A stretch of 64,000 nt of DNA, from NCBI RefSeq assembly GCF_014931415.1, contig NZ_CP063121.1, positions 1,054,001 through 1,118,000 on the forward strand, given 5' to 3'. This DNA is from Haemophilus parainfluenzae. Its GTDB lineage: Bacteria > Pseudomonadota > Gammaproteobacteria > Enterobacterales > Pasteurellaceae. Below, in pieces: positions 48,399 through 57,172 of this stretch. Below the pieces are notes generated by a model, which saw only the letters and a list, made by a program, of their open reading frames with translations, searched no databases and was not told the DNA's origin. The position numbers and the translations under genes are program-made. Position 1 is the stretch's first letter. Each line of letters starts with the position of its first letter.

Positions 48399-51240
48399 TG
48401 ACTGCAATCCCCCGTTTTTTGTCTAAGTCTTTAGCAACCATCAATGCCGCATCTAACTCAGTACAGTTATGTTCCATCATTAATTGTTTACGTTGTGCTT
48501 TCTCGTGTTTTTCAGTCATCCCTAGTGCTAAGTAAAGACTAGGTGGAACAACACGGAATAAGGCTTCCATATTGGTTGCGAGCACCACACCTTCAGTATA
48601 TTTCTTATCTGCTTTTTTCGCAGATAACAACATCATTTTCTGAGCTTCGGATAAACGACGGAAACGGTTTACCTGTTCGACTTCATCATTAGAAAGGTTA
48701 AGTAATTCCCACCATTCAACCATGCTGAGTAATTTATCAGATTCATCAGGGAAGTCAGCCATATTCTGTGTAGCTAACCATAACCAAATACCCAATTTAC
48801 GCCACATTTTAGAACCTTTAACCAGGAACTTAGCTAGAAGTGGATTTACGGTAATGATATGCGACTCATCCGTAATGTTCACGATAGGGCGGAAACTGTG
48901 TTGATATTTTTCACCTAAGGAGTTGATATGGTTAATTAGGGAAATATACGAAATCGCTAATTCTGCTTCATAACCATCACGTGCAAACATCGCCAAATCG
49001 ACAAGTGTAATATCAGCCTCTGGCCAAATTTCCCCTTCACGGTTAAAGAATCGACCATTTACCCCGGTACAGAAAATATCCATTGCTTCGGCCATATCAG
49101 CAAGGCGAGATGCGCGCTCAGGACGAATATCCGGGCGACGGCTTAATTCCTCAAGTGCGGCTTTTACATCCCCGGTTAAAACTTGACGAGGTGGGGTCTC
49201 TTGTGAAGTTTTCTCTGCAGCTAATAAAATAGCCTGGCGAATAGCCGAGCGGTCAGCACGGCTCATTTTCTCATCTTCCTTCGCTTCTCCCCCGGTGATC
49301 ATTAAGCGAGCGGTTAATTCCATTTCCGCAAGTAAGTCTCGTTGTTCCTCGCCTTCATCTTCATTATCGTCATCATCTTGAACTTCAAGATCGATATCCA
49401 TTTCCAATAAACGATGCGCTTCAGAGAAGAGCGGTAAAGCGATGTTACTACTTGGCTCAAGAGATACCCGGTTAACCGTTAAACCGTAACGCTCCGCATA
49501 ATCTGAAAACAATCCAAAAGAGTTACCTGCTTCTACAATAAACAAGCGAGGACGGTGCACAGCCATCAGTTGCGCCATTTGTGCGGTTAATGTTGCCGAT
49601 TTACCTGAACCTGTAGGGCCTAAAATGAGCTTATGCGCATTTTTAGTCCGGTCTTTAGGGTTTAGTGGGTCAAAATCTAATGGGCTTCCACCGCGGTTAA
49701 AATAGGTGATTCCTGGGTGTCCCGTTCCTGTCTCACGGCCAAATACAGGTAACATATTCGCAATGTGTTGCACCCAATAATATTTGGTATAAAAACGAGA
49801 TTTTGCATCTAATTGAGGATTAAAATTCATCGGTAGCCAGCGTAAATAGCTATTAAGAGGCGCAACTTCGTTGCCTTCTTTTACCGGCACTAAATTATTA
49901 CTGAGTAAAACCGTTCTTAATTCTCTTGAGCGAATGCGTAGCTCTTGATCGTCTTTCCCTCTTACATAGAAAACCATGCCAGCTTGATAAAGCTTGTGTC
50001 CGTCTTTTAAATATTCAGTTACTGTGAGGGCATCTTGTTTTAAATAGATAGACTCATAGTTATTACCGACAGCTCGACTACTTAATTTGTCTAAATGCGC
50101 CTGTAATTTATCTTGAGGATGAATGACTACAGTGATAGCCATAATGGTTGATTCCGGCAATAAATCAAATAGTGCATTAATATTACGACCTCGAGTGACT
50201 TCGCCTGTCATGTGGCCAACATCTGGCTGCTTACGAATATTATCAACTACAATGACTTCGTGAGGTTGCTCATTAAAATACCAATAGCCATTTTTACTTT
50301 CCGGTGGCGTAAAAAAGAGATTTTCACTAAAATCTTGGTCTTGTAATGGTAGAGCAGAGTCATCCTTAGAGAGTGATAAAAGATCATAGCAAGCTTTATC
50401 ATCGAGTCCGTTAAAATAGCGTGATGGATTTGGATTAAACCATTCTAATAACCAACGATGAATTTGAGTTTCATTTTGGCGTTCCATGGTTAATCCTGCT
50501 GTGATAAAAGCACTTTGAACACGATCACAAGCTGTATTTAATTTCTCGATTGTATCTGTCTCATTATTTCCAGCATAACGATAAATAACCATGCGTGTTT
50601 TACGCACTTTTCCAGCCCATGCCGTATTTGTTACCCGGTCATCAACAAAAAGCCCACCTGGTTTACCTACTGCTTTTAAGTGACGCTCCATTTCACCAAG
50701 CCACTGTTCTGTAAACTCACTACCGCTCGCTTCAGGTGAAGTGGTTTTAATGTACTGTCTCAGATTCTCAACATAACCGCTTAAATCCTTGTCATCCTGG
50801 CAATAGAATTGTACAACGTAAGGATTGGTATCAAGTTCATCGAAACTATCCTGTAAGGCATCTTTAACCAATGTGCGAACGCGATTAAGATAGTCGCTGC
50901 TTCTTCCCTCAGTTCCTATAGGCTTAATATCAAATACCGCACCTGCACTTTTAGCATCATCAAAAAGCATTACGCCTTCTTCTTCCAAATATTCCGCATA
51001 AGGAAGATTGGAGATAAAAGAGGGATCGCGCCCATAAAGCATTTTAACATGTTGCTCTCTGGTCATTTTTCTATTACGCATAACAGGAGTGATTTCAATC
51101 GTCTCTTCTACGTTATTGGTATCATCCTGCTGTGCTTCTTCCGGTGCAATGGATGTTAGGATAGGTTCCTTTTTAGGTTGAGGCTTATCACCCTTTTTAG
51201 CAGGGAAGAAAGCCTCTAACACGTCTTGGAATAATGCCAT
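48370..51240 (-). CDS. traC: TraC/VirB4-type conjugation ATPase (TIGR03744 type)
   Basis: 956 residues. The N-terminal half is a VirB4-like interaction domain; Walker A is GPTGSGKSAT at about residue 540, followed by an acidic insertion (DDDDNEDEGEEQRD) and a Walker B-type region with NITDESH. It powers pilus subunit handling and substrate transport at the cytoplasmic face of the T4SS. It follows the TIGR03751 lipoprotein gene in the standard order. Confidence 0.93.
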   Translation of the reverse strand: MALFQDVLEAFFPAKKGDKPQPKKEPILTSIAPEEAQQDDTNNVEETIEITPVMRNRKMTREQHVKMLYGRDPSFISNLPYAEYLEEEGVMLFDDAKSAGAVFDIKPIGTEGRSSDYLNRVRTLVKDALQDSFDELDTNPYVVQFYCQDDKDLSGYVENLRQYIKTTSPEASGSEFTEQWLGEMERHLKAVGKPGGLFVDDRVTNTAWAGKVRKTRMVIYRYAGNNETDTIEKLNTACDRVQSAFITAGLTMERQNETQIHRWLLEWFNPNPSRYFNGLDDKACYDLLSLSKDDSALPLQDQDFSENLFFTPPESKNGYWYFNEQPHEVIVVDNIRKQPDVGHMTGEVTRGRNINALFDLLPESTIMAITVVIHPQDKLQAHLDKLSSRAVGNNYESIYLKQDALTVTEYLKDGHKLYQAGMVFYVRGKDDQELRIRSRELRTVLLSNNLVPVKEGNEVAPLNSYLRWLPMNFNPQLDAKSRFYTKYYWVQHIANMLPVFGRETGTGHPGITYFNRGGSPLDFDPLNPKDRTKNAHKLILGPTGSGKSATLTAQMAQLMAVHRPRLFIVEAGNSFGLFSDYAERYGLTVNRVSLEPSSNIALPLFSEAHRLLEMDIDLEVQDDDDNEDEGEEQRDLLAEMELTARLMITGGEAKEDEKMSRADRSAIRQAILLAAEKTSQETPPRQVLTGDVKAALEELSRRPDIRPERASRLADMAEAMDIFCTGVNGRFFNREGEIWPEADITLVDLAMFARDGYEAELAISYISLINHINSLGEKYQHSFRPIVNITDESHIITVNPLLAKFLVKGSKMWRKLGIWLWLATQNMADFPDESDKLLSMVEWWELLNLSNDEVEQVNRFRRLSEAQKMMLLSAKKADKKYTEGVVLATNMEALFRVVPPSLYLALGMTEKHEKAQRKQLMMEHNCTELDAALMVAKDLDKKRGIAVNDELNSIAA

Positions 51241-51255
51241 CGTTTCTTACCTCAT

Positions 51256-51663
51256 CTAGTACATTCTTGTACGCTCACCCGGTTGGGCATATTGCACACG
51301 TCCATAAAATGGAATTACTGAAGAATAACCTGGTACAGGCATTTGCTCTGAGGAATCAGTTAAGTGCGGATAAACATACATCACTAAATCAGGGTTTGGT
51401 AAACGAGGGAAAAGGTTTTTCACCTCGTTTTCTGCTGTACGGGTATAAGTTTGTTGTTCACGAGATGAAACGTAATTTGGTGCATCAATAAGACGGCCAT
51501 TCGGTGTCCGATAAGATGTAATATTGCTATCATTACCACCTTTATTCCAAATATCTTTCATCGTTGCATCGCCTGTTGGCAATAAATCACCTTGAGAAGT
51601 TGAGCAGCCAGTCAAAACACTACTTGCGGCTAAAATCACGCCCATCATCATTAAAACTTTCAT
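51256..51663 (-). CDS. TIGR03751-family ICE lipoprotein (VirB7/TraV position)
   Basis: 135 residues with lipobox LTGCS after a hydrophobic signal sequence, so an outer-membrane or inner-membrane lipoprotein. Family features are SYTRxxN-type segments and RLPNPDLVMYVYPHL. It probably stabilises the core channel with the VirB9- and VirB10-like proteins encoded just upstream. Confidence 0.88.
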   Translation of the reverse strand: MKVLMMMGVILAASSVLTGCSTSQGDLLPTGDATMKDIWNKGGNDSNITSYRTPNGRLIDAPNYVSSREQQTYTRTAENEVKNLFPRLPNPDLVMYVYPHLTDSSEQMPVPGYSSVIPFYGRVQYAQPGERTRMY

Positions 51664-51672
51664 TATTGCTCC

Positions 51673-53073
51673 TTAATCCAAGTTAGATTGTCTTGAGGCT
51701 TGTCCGTATTTCACTTTTCTAGACATGCGGTCATAATCAATATCAATTTGTTTTTCGATGTGTACAGCCACTTCTTTACCCGGTGGAACATATACCGCAT
51801 CAAACATTTGGCCATAACGCTGGCGGAACCAGTCTGCAGTTTCTCTCAAACCGCCACCTAACGCTTGACCAAGAATATACTTACCGTTATTACCCGTTAC
51901 CGCACCAATTACTGCACCGCCATCAACCACTGTTGTTGATTGAGATGATGATAAGCCTTGTGCAGCTGCGGAAGCCCCCGTTAAGAAAAAGTTGGTTGTT
52001 AGATATTCCGGAGCATTCGTTCTGCGTTCTCCAGGAATGCAAGGCACACCGTGCGGATCAGATAACCAGCCAATTTTATTGTTAGAATCATCCGTTGAAA
52101 CAATGCGCCCATCGCTAAACACAAAAGTTAAGCTTTTCACATCACCACGAACACAAGATAGCGTCCAGTCACCGCTTGCTGTTCCAGAGACAATTGCGCC
52201 TTCAATATCCGGCAGTTCAATACCATTTGCAATTAAGTTATCTCGACCAATAAGCAATTTAAACGGATAAGGCTCGGTCACATTATTATCAATCGGCACA
52301 CGCCCAACAAGCGCAGTCATAGCAACAGAATTAGTTAAAGTAGAGTTAGCTGCAATTGTGAAAAATGGTGTAGCGGTATTAAATATTGCATTATTACCTG
52401 TACTAGATTGCAATCCATCATTAGATTTTCGGATGTCATTCACATTGTTATCGAAGGTTTTGGGAAAACCGATTCCTGCACCATTTACACCAATACCTTG
52501 TAGAGCATTCCCTTGGCTGTCTGTAGTTGGCATATCACTAGGGTTCACCCAATTAATTCCCCCTCGAGTTTCAACCTGAGGGCCAGTTGTTGCTCCGTTT
52601 ATTGGTAGAGGAGCATTGGGATTTGCCTGGGCATTTCCATTCCCTACAACTTGATTACCAGCTTGTACAACCTGATCTTTTAACGCATTAATCTCATTAA
52701 TTAACGCCCCTGTTTCTGCTTGTACCGCCTGTTGAATTTGATAATCCGTATTATTTGCTTGATTTTTTAACTGCTCATTCTCTTTTACCAAGCGGTCATT
52801 TTGTAAAATCACTTCATCAAAGCGTTTGTTATTTTCCTTCACTTTACCAATAAGTGTTCTCACCGTATCTTTAGATGTATCACCCTCAAGCCCCATTGAG
52901 CGTAGCTCTTCCGGTGATAAATCTTTGAGAGAGAGATCTAAAGCATCTTCTTTTTTGGTTTCTGCTGTAGTTGTTGAGCTACTACCGGAGAAAAGAAATC
53001 CAGCCATCAGCGTCACGACAAGCGCGGTAATCCCACCAATAACATAGAACGCTTTATTTGCTTTCATTTGCAT
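51673..53073 (-). CDS. TIGR03752-family ICE protein (VirB10/TraB-like)
   Basis: 466 residues: membrane anchor (about residues 9-29), a coiled-coil segment (KVKENNKRFDEVILQNDRLVKEN), a Pro/Asn/Gly-rich linker and a C-terminal beta-barrel domain of VirB10 type. It spans the envelope and links the inner-membrane ATPases with the outer-membrane core. A second ATG two codons in is an alternative start. Confidence 0.9.
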   Translation of the reverse strand: MQMKANKAFYVIGGITALVVTLMAGFLFSGSSSTTTAETKKEDALDLSLKDLSPEELRSMGLEGDTSKDTVRTLIGKVKENNKRFDEVILQNDRLVKENEQLKNQANNTDYQIQQAVQAETGALINEINALKDQVVQAGNQVVGNGNAQANPNAPLPINGATTGPQVETRGGINWVNPSDMPTTDSQGNALQGIGVNGAGIGFPKTFDNNVNDIRKSNDGLQSSTGNNAIFNTATPFFTIAANSTLTNSVAMTALVGRVPIDNNVTEPYPFKLLIGRDNLIANGIELPDIEGAIVSGTASGDWTLSCVRGDVKSLTFVFSDGRIVSTDDSNNKIGWLSDPHGVPCIPGERRTNAPEYLTTNFFLTGASAAAQGLSSSQSTTVVDGGAVIGAVTGNNGKYILGQALGGGLRETADWFRQRYGQMFDAVYVPPGKEVAVHIEKQIDIDYDRMSRKVKYGQASRQSNLD

Positions 53074-53083
53074 TGTTCTCTCC

Positions 53084-53953
53084 TTATTTCGTTTGAGTTG
53101 TCACTGTTGTGGTGACTTTTTTCAATTTTTTCGGTTTATATGAATTTGACTGAGGGATAACAGAATGATTAGGTGAACCTTCTGTCACAAGATATAACGT
53201 TGTGGTATCTTCAGGTGTACCATGCCCCCCAAGCCAATTATGCTGAAATGTTGCTGCATAGAATCGACCTTGAAGCTCTCGAGGATCTAAATCAATGCGA
53301 GATTGCCCCTGGTTTTGCAAGCGAATCGCAGTGACAACATATCCATCAAGTTGCCAGCTGAGTAATGGAGTAGCTCGCACAGGCAATGCAGGTAAGAGCG
53401 TTTTAAGCGGTGTAGGAAGGCGATGTGAAACTTGGCGCACACCTTCCAAAGGCTCAACTGAACGTAAAGGCGCATAAAACATTTGTGCGGCATAACGTGT
53501 TAATGCAGCTGGAGCGGGGAGTGCCGGACGCGCATTTGGTATTGGTTCGTTATATGCATTTGCATCTTGGCCATAAGCAGTTGTTTGTTTTTCAACTTTA
53601 TTTTCATAAACAAAACGAATTGGCTCACTTGCATTGGCAACAGAATGCTTCGCTTGCACATCAAGTAAGATTATTTCTCCGGTTGCAACATCCATAAGCT
53701 GTAAGCGTGTTTTTGGGAAATCTGCAGTTGCTTTTAAATAAACCGCACCGCCAGTTGATTGAATGCGAAGCTTGCTATCTAATTCAGGTGGATAACCTAC
53801 TTTTACATTTTTATCTACGAATAGAATACGTTCTTTTTCGATTTGTAAGTCAATAGGTAACGGTTTGCGCGCCCATTTCATTAACACATCGGCAGATGCC
53901 GTCATTGGTGAAAAGATAAAAGCCGCGCTCAGTAACAAAGTGAGTTTTTTCAT
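53084..53953 (-). CDS. TIGR03749-family ICE protein (VirB9/TraK-like)
   Basis: 289 residues with a signal peptide (KKLTLLLSAAFIFSPMTASA). The early part (MKWARKPLPIDLQIEKERILFVD) matches the TraK/VirB9-like N-terminal domain; the C-terminus is Thr/Val/Lys-rich. Outer-membrane core component. Its ATG overlaps the stop of TIGR03746. Confidence 0.88.
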   Translation of the reverse strand: MKKLTLLLSAAFIFSPMTASADVLMKWARKPLPIDLQIEKERILFVDKNVKVGYPPELDSKLRIQSTGGAVYLKATADFPKTRLQLMDVATGEIILLDVQAKHSVANASEPIRFVYENKVEKQTTAYGQDANAYNEPIPNARPALPAPAALTRYAAQMFYAPLRSVEPLEGVRQVSHRLPTPLKTLLPALPVRATPLLSWQLDGYVVTAIRLQNQGQSRIDLDPRELQGRFYAATFQHNWLGGHGTPEDTTTLYLVTEGSPNHSVIPQSNSYKPKKLKKVTTTVTTQTK

Positions 53954-54597
53954 TATTGGTTATCCCCTTCTCTAAATTCTTTTGCTTCTAAACGTAATGG
54001 AATTGAGCTGTAGCAGTTAAATCCCAATCCCCAAGGATTGTTCTGTAAATCTGTTTCCATGCGCACGATATTGACCGGGAAGCGGGTTAAAACACGTTTT
54101 ACTGGTTCATCTTTGAAATACTCATCTACACTTAAATCAAGATTAACCGTCCAGCTATCGGGGCTATGAACAATCACACTATTATCTTTAAATCCACGTC
54201 CCACAATTTCATAAACACCACGTGCACGTTCCCGTAATTCACCGTTAGATAAACGGTCATAGTAGTCTTTCTTCAAAAATTCTTGGCAACTTGGCGTAAT
54301 AAAGGCTTTATTTCTTTCAATATTTAATTTGTATTCTTCCTCGCCATTCTCCATCCAGCGGTTTAACTGCTGGAAGGTTTGATAAGCAAAGGCATAAACG
54401 GTTGATTTTGGCACTTCCCACCAAGGGCGTTGACTTCCCGCACGTAAATCCGGTGGGTTATAAATCATTAACCGACTTGGCGCGGTAAAAATAATGGCAC
54501 ATAGCACCAAACAAATCACAAGCAATGCACCGATAGCAATTCGCCCGGTCATGATTTCGCGATTTTTTTGATGAACAATCCCTTTTAAGTCTTTCAT
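53953..54597 (-). CDS. TIGR03746-family ICE protein (VirB8/TraE-like)
   Basis: 214 residues: short cytoplasmic start, one membrane helix (about residues 20-42) and a periplasmic domain (VYAFAYQTFQQLNRWMENGEEEY) as in VirB8-type assembly factors. It overlaps the next gene by one base, in the fixed order of the G-type T4SS. Confidence 0.9.
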   Translation of the reverse strand: MKDLKGIVHQKNREIMTGRIAIGALLVICLVLCAIIFTAPSRLMIYNPPDLRAGSQRPWWEVPKSTVYAFAYQTFQQLNRWMENGEEEYKLNIERNKAFITPSCQEFLKKDYYDRLSNGELRERARGVYEIVGRGFKDNSVIVHSPDSWTVNLDLSVDEYFKDEPVKRVLTRFPVNIVRMETDLQNNPWGLGFNCYSSIPLRLEAKEFREGDNQ

Positions 54598-54608
54598 AAT
54601 AAACTCTC

Positions 54609-54980
54609 TTATTTTTTAACTCGGCGAATAGCCCAAGTGCCTTGACGGGAGATAAAGCGATTCCCCCCTAATATTCCATCTAATTTAACCTCAATCATTC
54701 GATTCAAGTAGGCTTCCGGCTTACCTCGTTTAAGGCGCGCAATAATCACTTTGCCAATCACCACAGAAAGAATGCAAAACAACATGGCGAGAGACGGAAT
54801 TAACAACCAAAAATCAAAGCCTAAGGCAAAACAACAAAGGAGGCCAAGCACTGCACCTAAGATAAATCCCATTGCTGCAGCCAACATAAATTCACTTACA
54901 GATAACCCGCCATACACACTCGATTCACGATTTAATCGAGTAGGAAGAAAGGGGATCGTTTGCTCTTTATCACTTGACAT
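54609..54980 (-). CDS. TIGR03750-family ICE protein (TraL-like)
   Basis: 123 residues. FLPTRLNRESSVYGGLSVSEF is the family start, followed by two membrane helices (about residues 30-70) and a basic C-terminus. Corresponds in position to TraL/VirB3-type proteins. Confidence 0.9.
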   Translation of the reverse strand: MSSDKEQTIPFLPTRLNRESSVYGGLSVSEFMLAAAMGFILGAVLGLLCCFALGFDFWLLIPSLAMLFCILSVVIGKVIIARLKRGKPEAYLNRMIEVKLDGILGGNRFISRQGTWAIRRVKK

Positions 54981-54999
54981 CTTGACCTCACAGAGATAA

Positions 55000-55401
55000 T
55001 TAAAACAGACCGATAGCCAATTTCACCAACCAGAGGCTGAAGAAAATTAAAATGAAACCAAGAATAAGAGCGATAATAAATGGGCCCCATCCTTTTTTGT
55101 CATTTTCGTCAGTCGCTGCGTTATAGGTTTTAATTAATGCTTTAACCACTGTCATGATTGACCATGCTGCAAATAAAATTGCAAACAGGGTTGCCAATGA
55201 TTTAGCAACAAGATAGATAATTTCCATCGGGTCTTTGGTATTGCTATCTACGCCTGGGATTTTAAAATCAGGGATTTTAGAGGCATTGATACCATTACCA
55301 CCGCCTGTAGCAAATGCATTTTCAACGGATAACCAAAGTAAAGTTACTACCGCAAGAAAACGACTTGAAACATTCTGAAAGAAGGATTTAATCAACTTCA
55401 T
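55000..55401 (-). CDS. TIGR03745-family ICE protein (candidate pilin)
   Basis: 133 residues with a signal peptide (cleavage about FATGG), a short Gly-rich start, and two hydrophobic helices at the C-terminal half (AKSLATLFAILFAAW; GPFIIALILGFILIFFSLWLV) separated by a polar loop. This is the layout of VirB2/TraA-type pilins, and its gene position also fits. The presence of traX, whose F-plasmid relative acetylates pilin, is consistent. Confidence 0.85.
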   Translation of the reverse strand: MKLIKSFFQNVSSRFLAVVTLLWLSVENAFATGGGNGINASKIPDFKIPGVDSNTKDPMEIIYLVAKSLATLFAILFAAWSIMTVVKALIKTYNAATDENDKKGWGPFIIALILGFILIFFSLWLVKLAIGLF

Positions 55402-55420
55402 GAGATGTCCTTATGGTTTA

Positions 55421-55666
55421 TTAAATAAAAAAGCTGACAACACATATAATTAATGCTGCGCCCCATAGAATCAGTTTAAAGAATGACCAAATGTCACCAT
55501 CATTCACCATGCCTTTGTAGCCATGATTAGTTGACCACATATACGCAAGTAGTAATACGGCAATCAAAATAATGGCCAACATGATTTTCAGTTTTAGCGG
55601 ATCTAAACCACTTACAGCATAAAAGCTGTCTAACGGTGAAACAGAAGGGAAATTAGCGTTACTCAT
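55421..55666 (-). CDS. TIGR03758-family ICE small membrane protein
   Basis: 81 residues with two membrane helices (about 27-43 and 62-80). The conserved N-terminal FYAVSGLDPLKLK marks the family. Between RAQPRD and TIGR03745 genes in the standard order. Confidence 0.88.
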   Translation of the reverse strand: MSNANFPSVSPLDSFYAVSGLDPLKLKIMLAIILIAVLLLAYMWSTNHGYKGMVNDGDIWSFFKLILWGAALIICVVSFFI

Positions 55667-55669
55667 GTC

Positions 55670-55990
55670 CTATTGACTCCGAAGATTAAGATAATCTTCT
55701 TTTAAGTTACGAATAGCTTTAGGATTTCTAGGAATAGCCCGGGAAGGGTTAATATATTGTTTAATCCCTGCCTGTACCGTAGCAATATCTTGATGTGCTG
55801 AAGCGTAATCAAAATATTCTCGACTTTTCGCAGAAACCTTTGCACTTGCAGCTGCTCGCTGTAATGAGAGTTTTGCTGCATCCAACTGTTTAATTGCTTG
55901 CGCTAAATGCTCTTGCTCTGTTGCTTGAGCACTTATAGCGCCAAACAATAACCCTATTGCTAGAGATAAACTGAAAATATTTTTAGTCAC
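55670..55990 (-). CDS. RAQPRD-family ICE protein (TIGR01690)
   Basis: 106 residues from GTG 55990, which has AAGGAG six bases upstream; a longer ATG frame from 56020 covers this site and spoils the signal peptide. Secreted, helical (LAQAIKQLDAAKLSLQRAAASAKV), with INPSRAIPRNP where the family has its RAQPRDP-type motif, so the naming motif is altered (RAIPRNP). First gene of the second T4SS transcription block. Confidence 0.8.
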   Translation of the reverse strand: MTKNIFSLSLAIGLLFGAISAQATEQEHLAQAIKQLDAAKLSLQRAAASAKVSAKSREYFDYASAHQDIATVQAGIKQYINPSRAIPRNPKAIRNLKEDYLNLRSQ

Positions 55991-56096
55991 GGAGAACTCC
56001 TTACTTGAAACAGATTCCAAGCAAAGAGTGCCAAAGAAGAGAGGGAAATTTAATGAGAAACTCTTTTTAAATTCAAAACAGTTTTTAGTGATAAAA

Positions 56097-56131
56097 AAGG
56101 GCGCTTATTCTTGGAAAAATAAGCACCCATA
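56097..56131 (-). terminator. Terminator inside the T4SS block
   Basis: On the minus strand GGGTGCTTATT/AATAAGCGCCC (one mismatch) followed by TTTTTT. It splits the T4SS block into an upstream unit (radC to TIGR03747) and a downstream unit (RAQPRD to traG). Confidence 0.8.
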
Positions 56132-56150
56132 ATGACAACATAGAGGAATA

Positions 56151-56837
56151 TTAAAGGTATTTTTTAAAGCTCGCTGCCGTTACACAGATGGATAGTCCAA
56201 ATAGAAATGCAGCTGGCACCAAAATTATATTCGGGTAAATAGAAATTGGGATAGAAAGATACAATACCCATGCCGACAACATAATCGGGCCAATTAATCG
56301 ACGTGCATGATGATAAAGAAAACTAGATTCTCTGCCCGCACCAAATTTGCGACGGTCACGCATCATTAACCCTTCAGTAAAGCCCGCAAATGCGGCTAAC
56401 AAAAAGAGTGGGGAAGTAAAAACAATCACTACAAGTCGAATAACAAAGGTGATAAAAACATAAATCACTGACTCAATATAAGCTCGCCCATAATGATACA
56501 CCCACAAACCTACGCCACTATGCTCACGAGGGTTGGCTAACCAATCTTTTACACCTGTTTTCACAAAAAGCCATTCATGTAATGACAAAATAAGACCTTC
56601 AGCCAGCTCTTTTGGAGAATGATAGAAAAGACCTCTCGTTAGACTATCAGAAAGCCATCCAAGCTCAGTTAGCATCATTTTTTGACTGTGTAAATGACCT
56701 TCTTCAGGCCATAAAAATGCAATACCTAACCATTCAAGAATAATACTCAAAATCAGGGAACCCAATAAGGCGGCTAATACCGCATTAATGTAGTAAAAAA
56801 GACCCTTTTTCTTTTTTTTGACTTGTTGTTCTGCCAT
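56151..56837 (-). CDS. TIGR03747-family ICE membrane protein
   Basis: 228 residues with a Lys-rich start (QQVKKKKKGL), four or more membrane helices and the conserved middle HSGVGLWVYHYGRAYIESV typical of the DUF4400/TIGR03747 family. It follows traD in most G-type systems; here one extra gene lies between. Its ATG overlaps the preceding stop (TAATG). Confidence 0.9.
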   Translation of the reverse strand: MAEQQVKKKKKGLFYYINAVLAALLGSLILSIILEWLGIAFLWPEEGHLHSQKMMLTELGWLSDSLTRGLFYHSPKELAEGLILSLHEWLFVKTGVKDWLANPREHSGVGLWVYHYGRAYIESVIYVFITFVIRLVVIVFTSPLFLLAAFAGFTEGLMMRDRRKFGAGRESSFLYHHARRLIGPIMLSAWVLYLSIPISIYPNIILVPAAFLFGLSICVTAASFKKYL

Positions 56838-57172
56838 TACTGTAATGTTCCCGCTGGAGATAATTTACAGTGAAAGAAAAGATAACCTTTTACTTCACCG
56901 TCTAAAAAAATTTGAATTGCCTGGATGCCATTTTCAGATTTTTTTACATCATTAGCCGTCCAAAGTGAGATGCCTTTATTTGCATACTTTTTCGCAAATT
57001 CATGTGTGGTATAACGCTGATTATTCCAATCTTCCAAATAAGGTAAAAAGTAATCAAGTAATTCATCAGCGTTTTCCAGCCCACAAGAACAGCTAGTGAC
57101 TGAATTGAAATCTACGCTCATATCCGGAATATCAAGCAAGTTCATATCCGGCTGATTAATTATCTGTGTCAT
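56837..57172 (-). CDS. Hypothetical protein between traD and TIGR03747
   Basis: 111 residues from ATG 57172, overlapping the traD end by 17 bases. Upstream frame to 57250 is a shadow of the acidic traD tail (a string of Met/Ile/Leu). Soluble, with SCSCGLENADELLDYFLPYL and FFHCKL; the Cys suggest a metal or redox site. No family recognised. Tight overlaps on both sides show it is a real operon member. Confidence 0.7.
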   Translation of the reverse strand: MTQIINQPDMNLLDIPDMSVDFNSVTSCSCGLENADELLDYFLPYLEDWNNQRYTTHEFAKKYANKGISLWTANDVKKSENGIQAIQIFLDGEVKGYLFFHCKLSPAGTLQ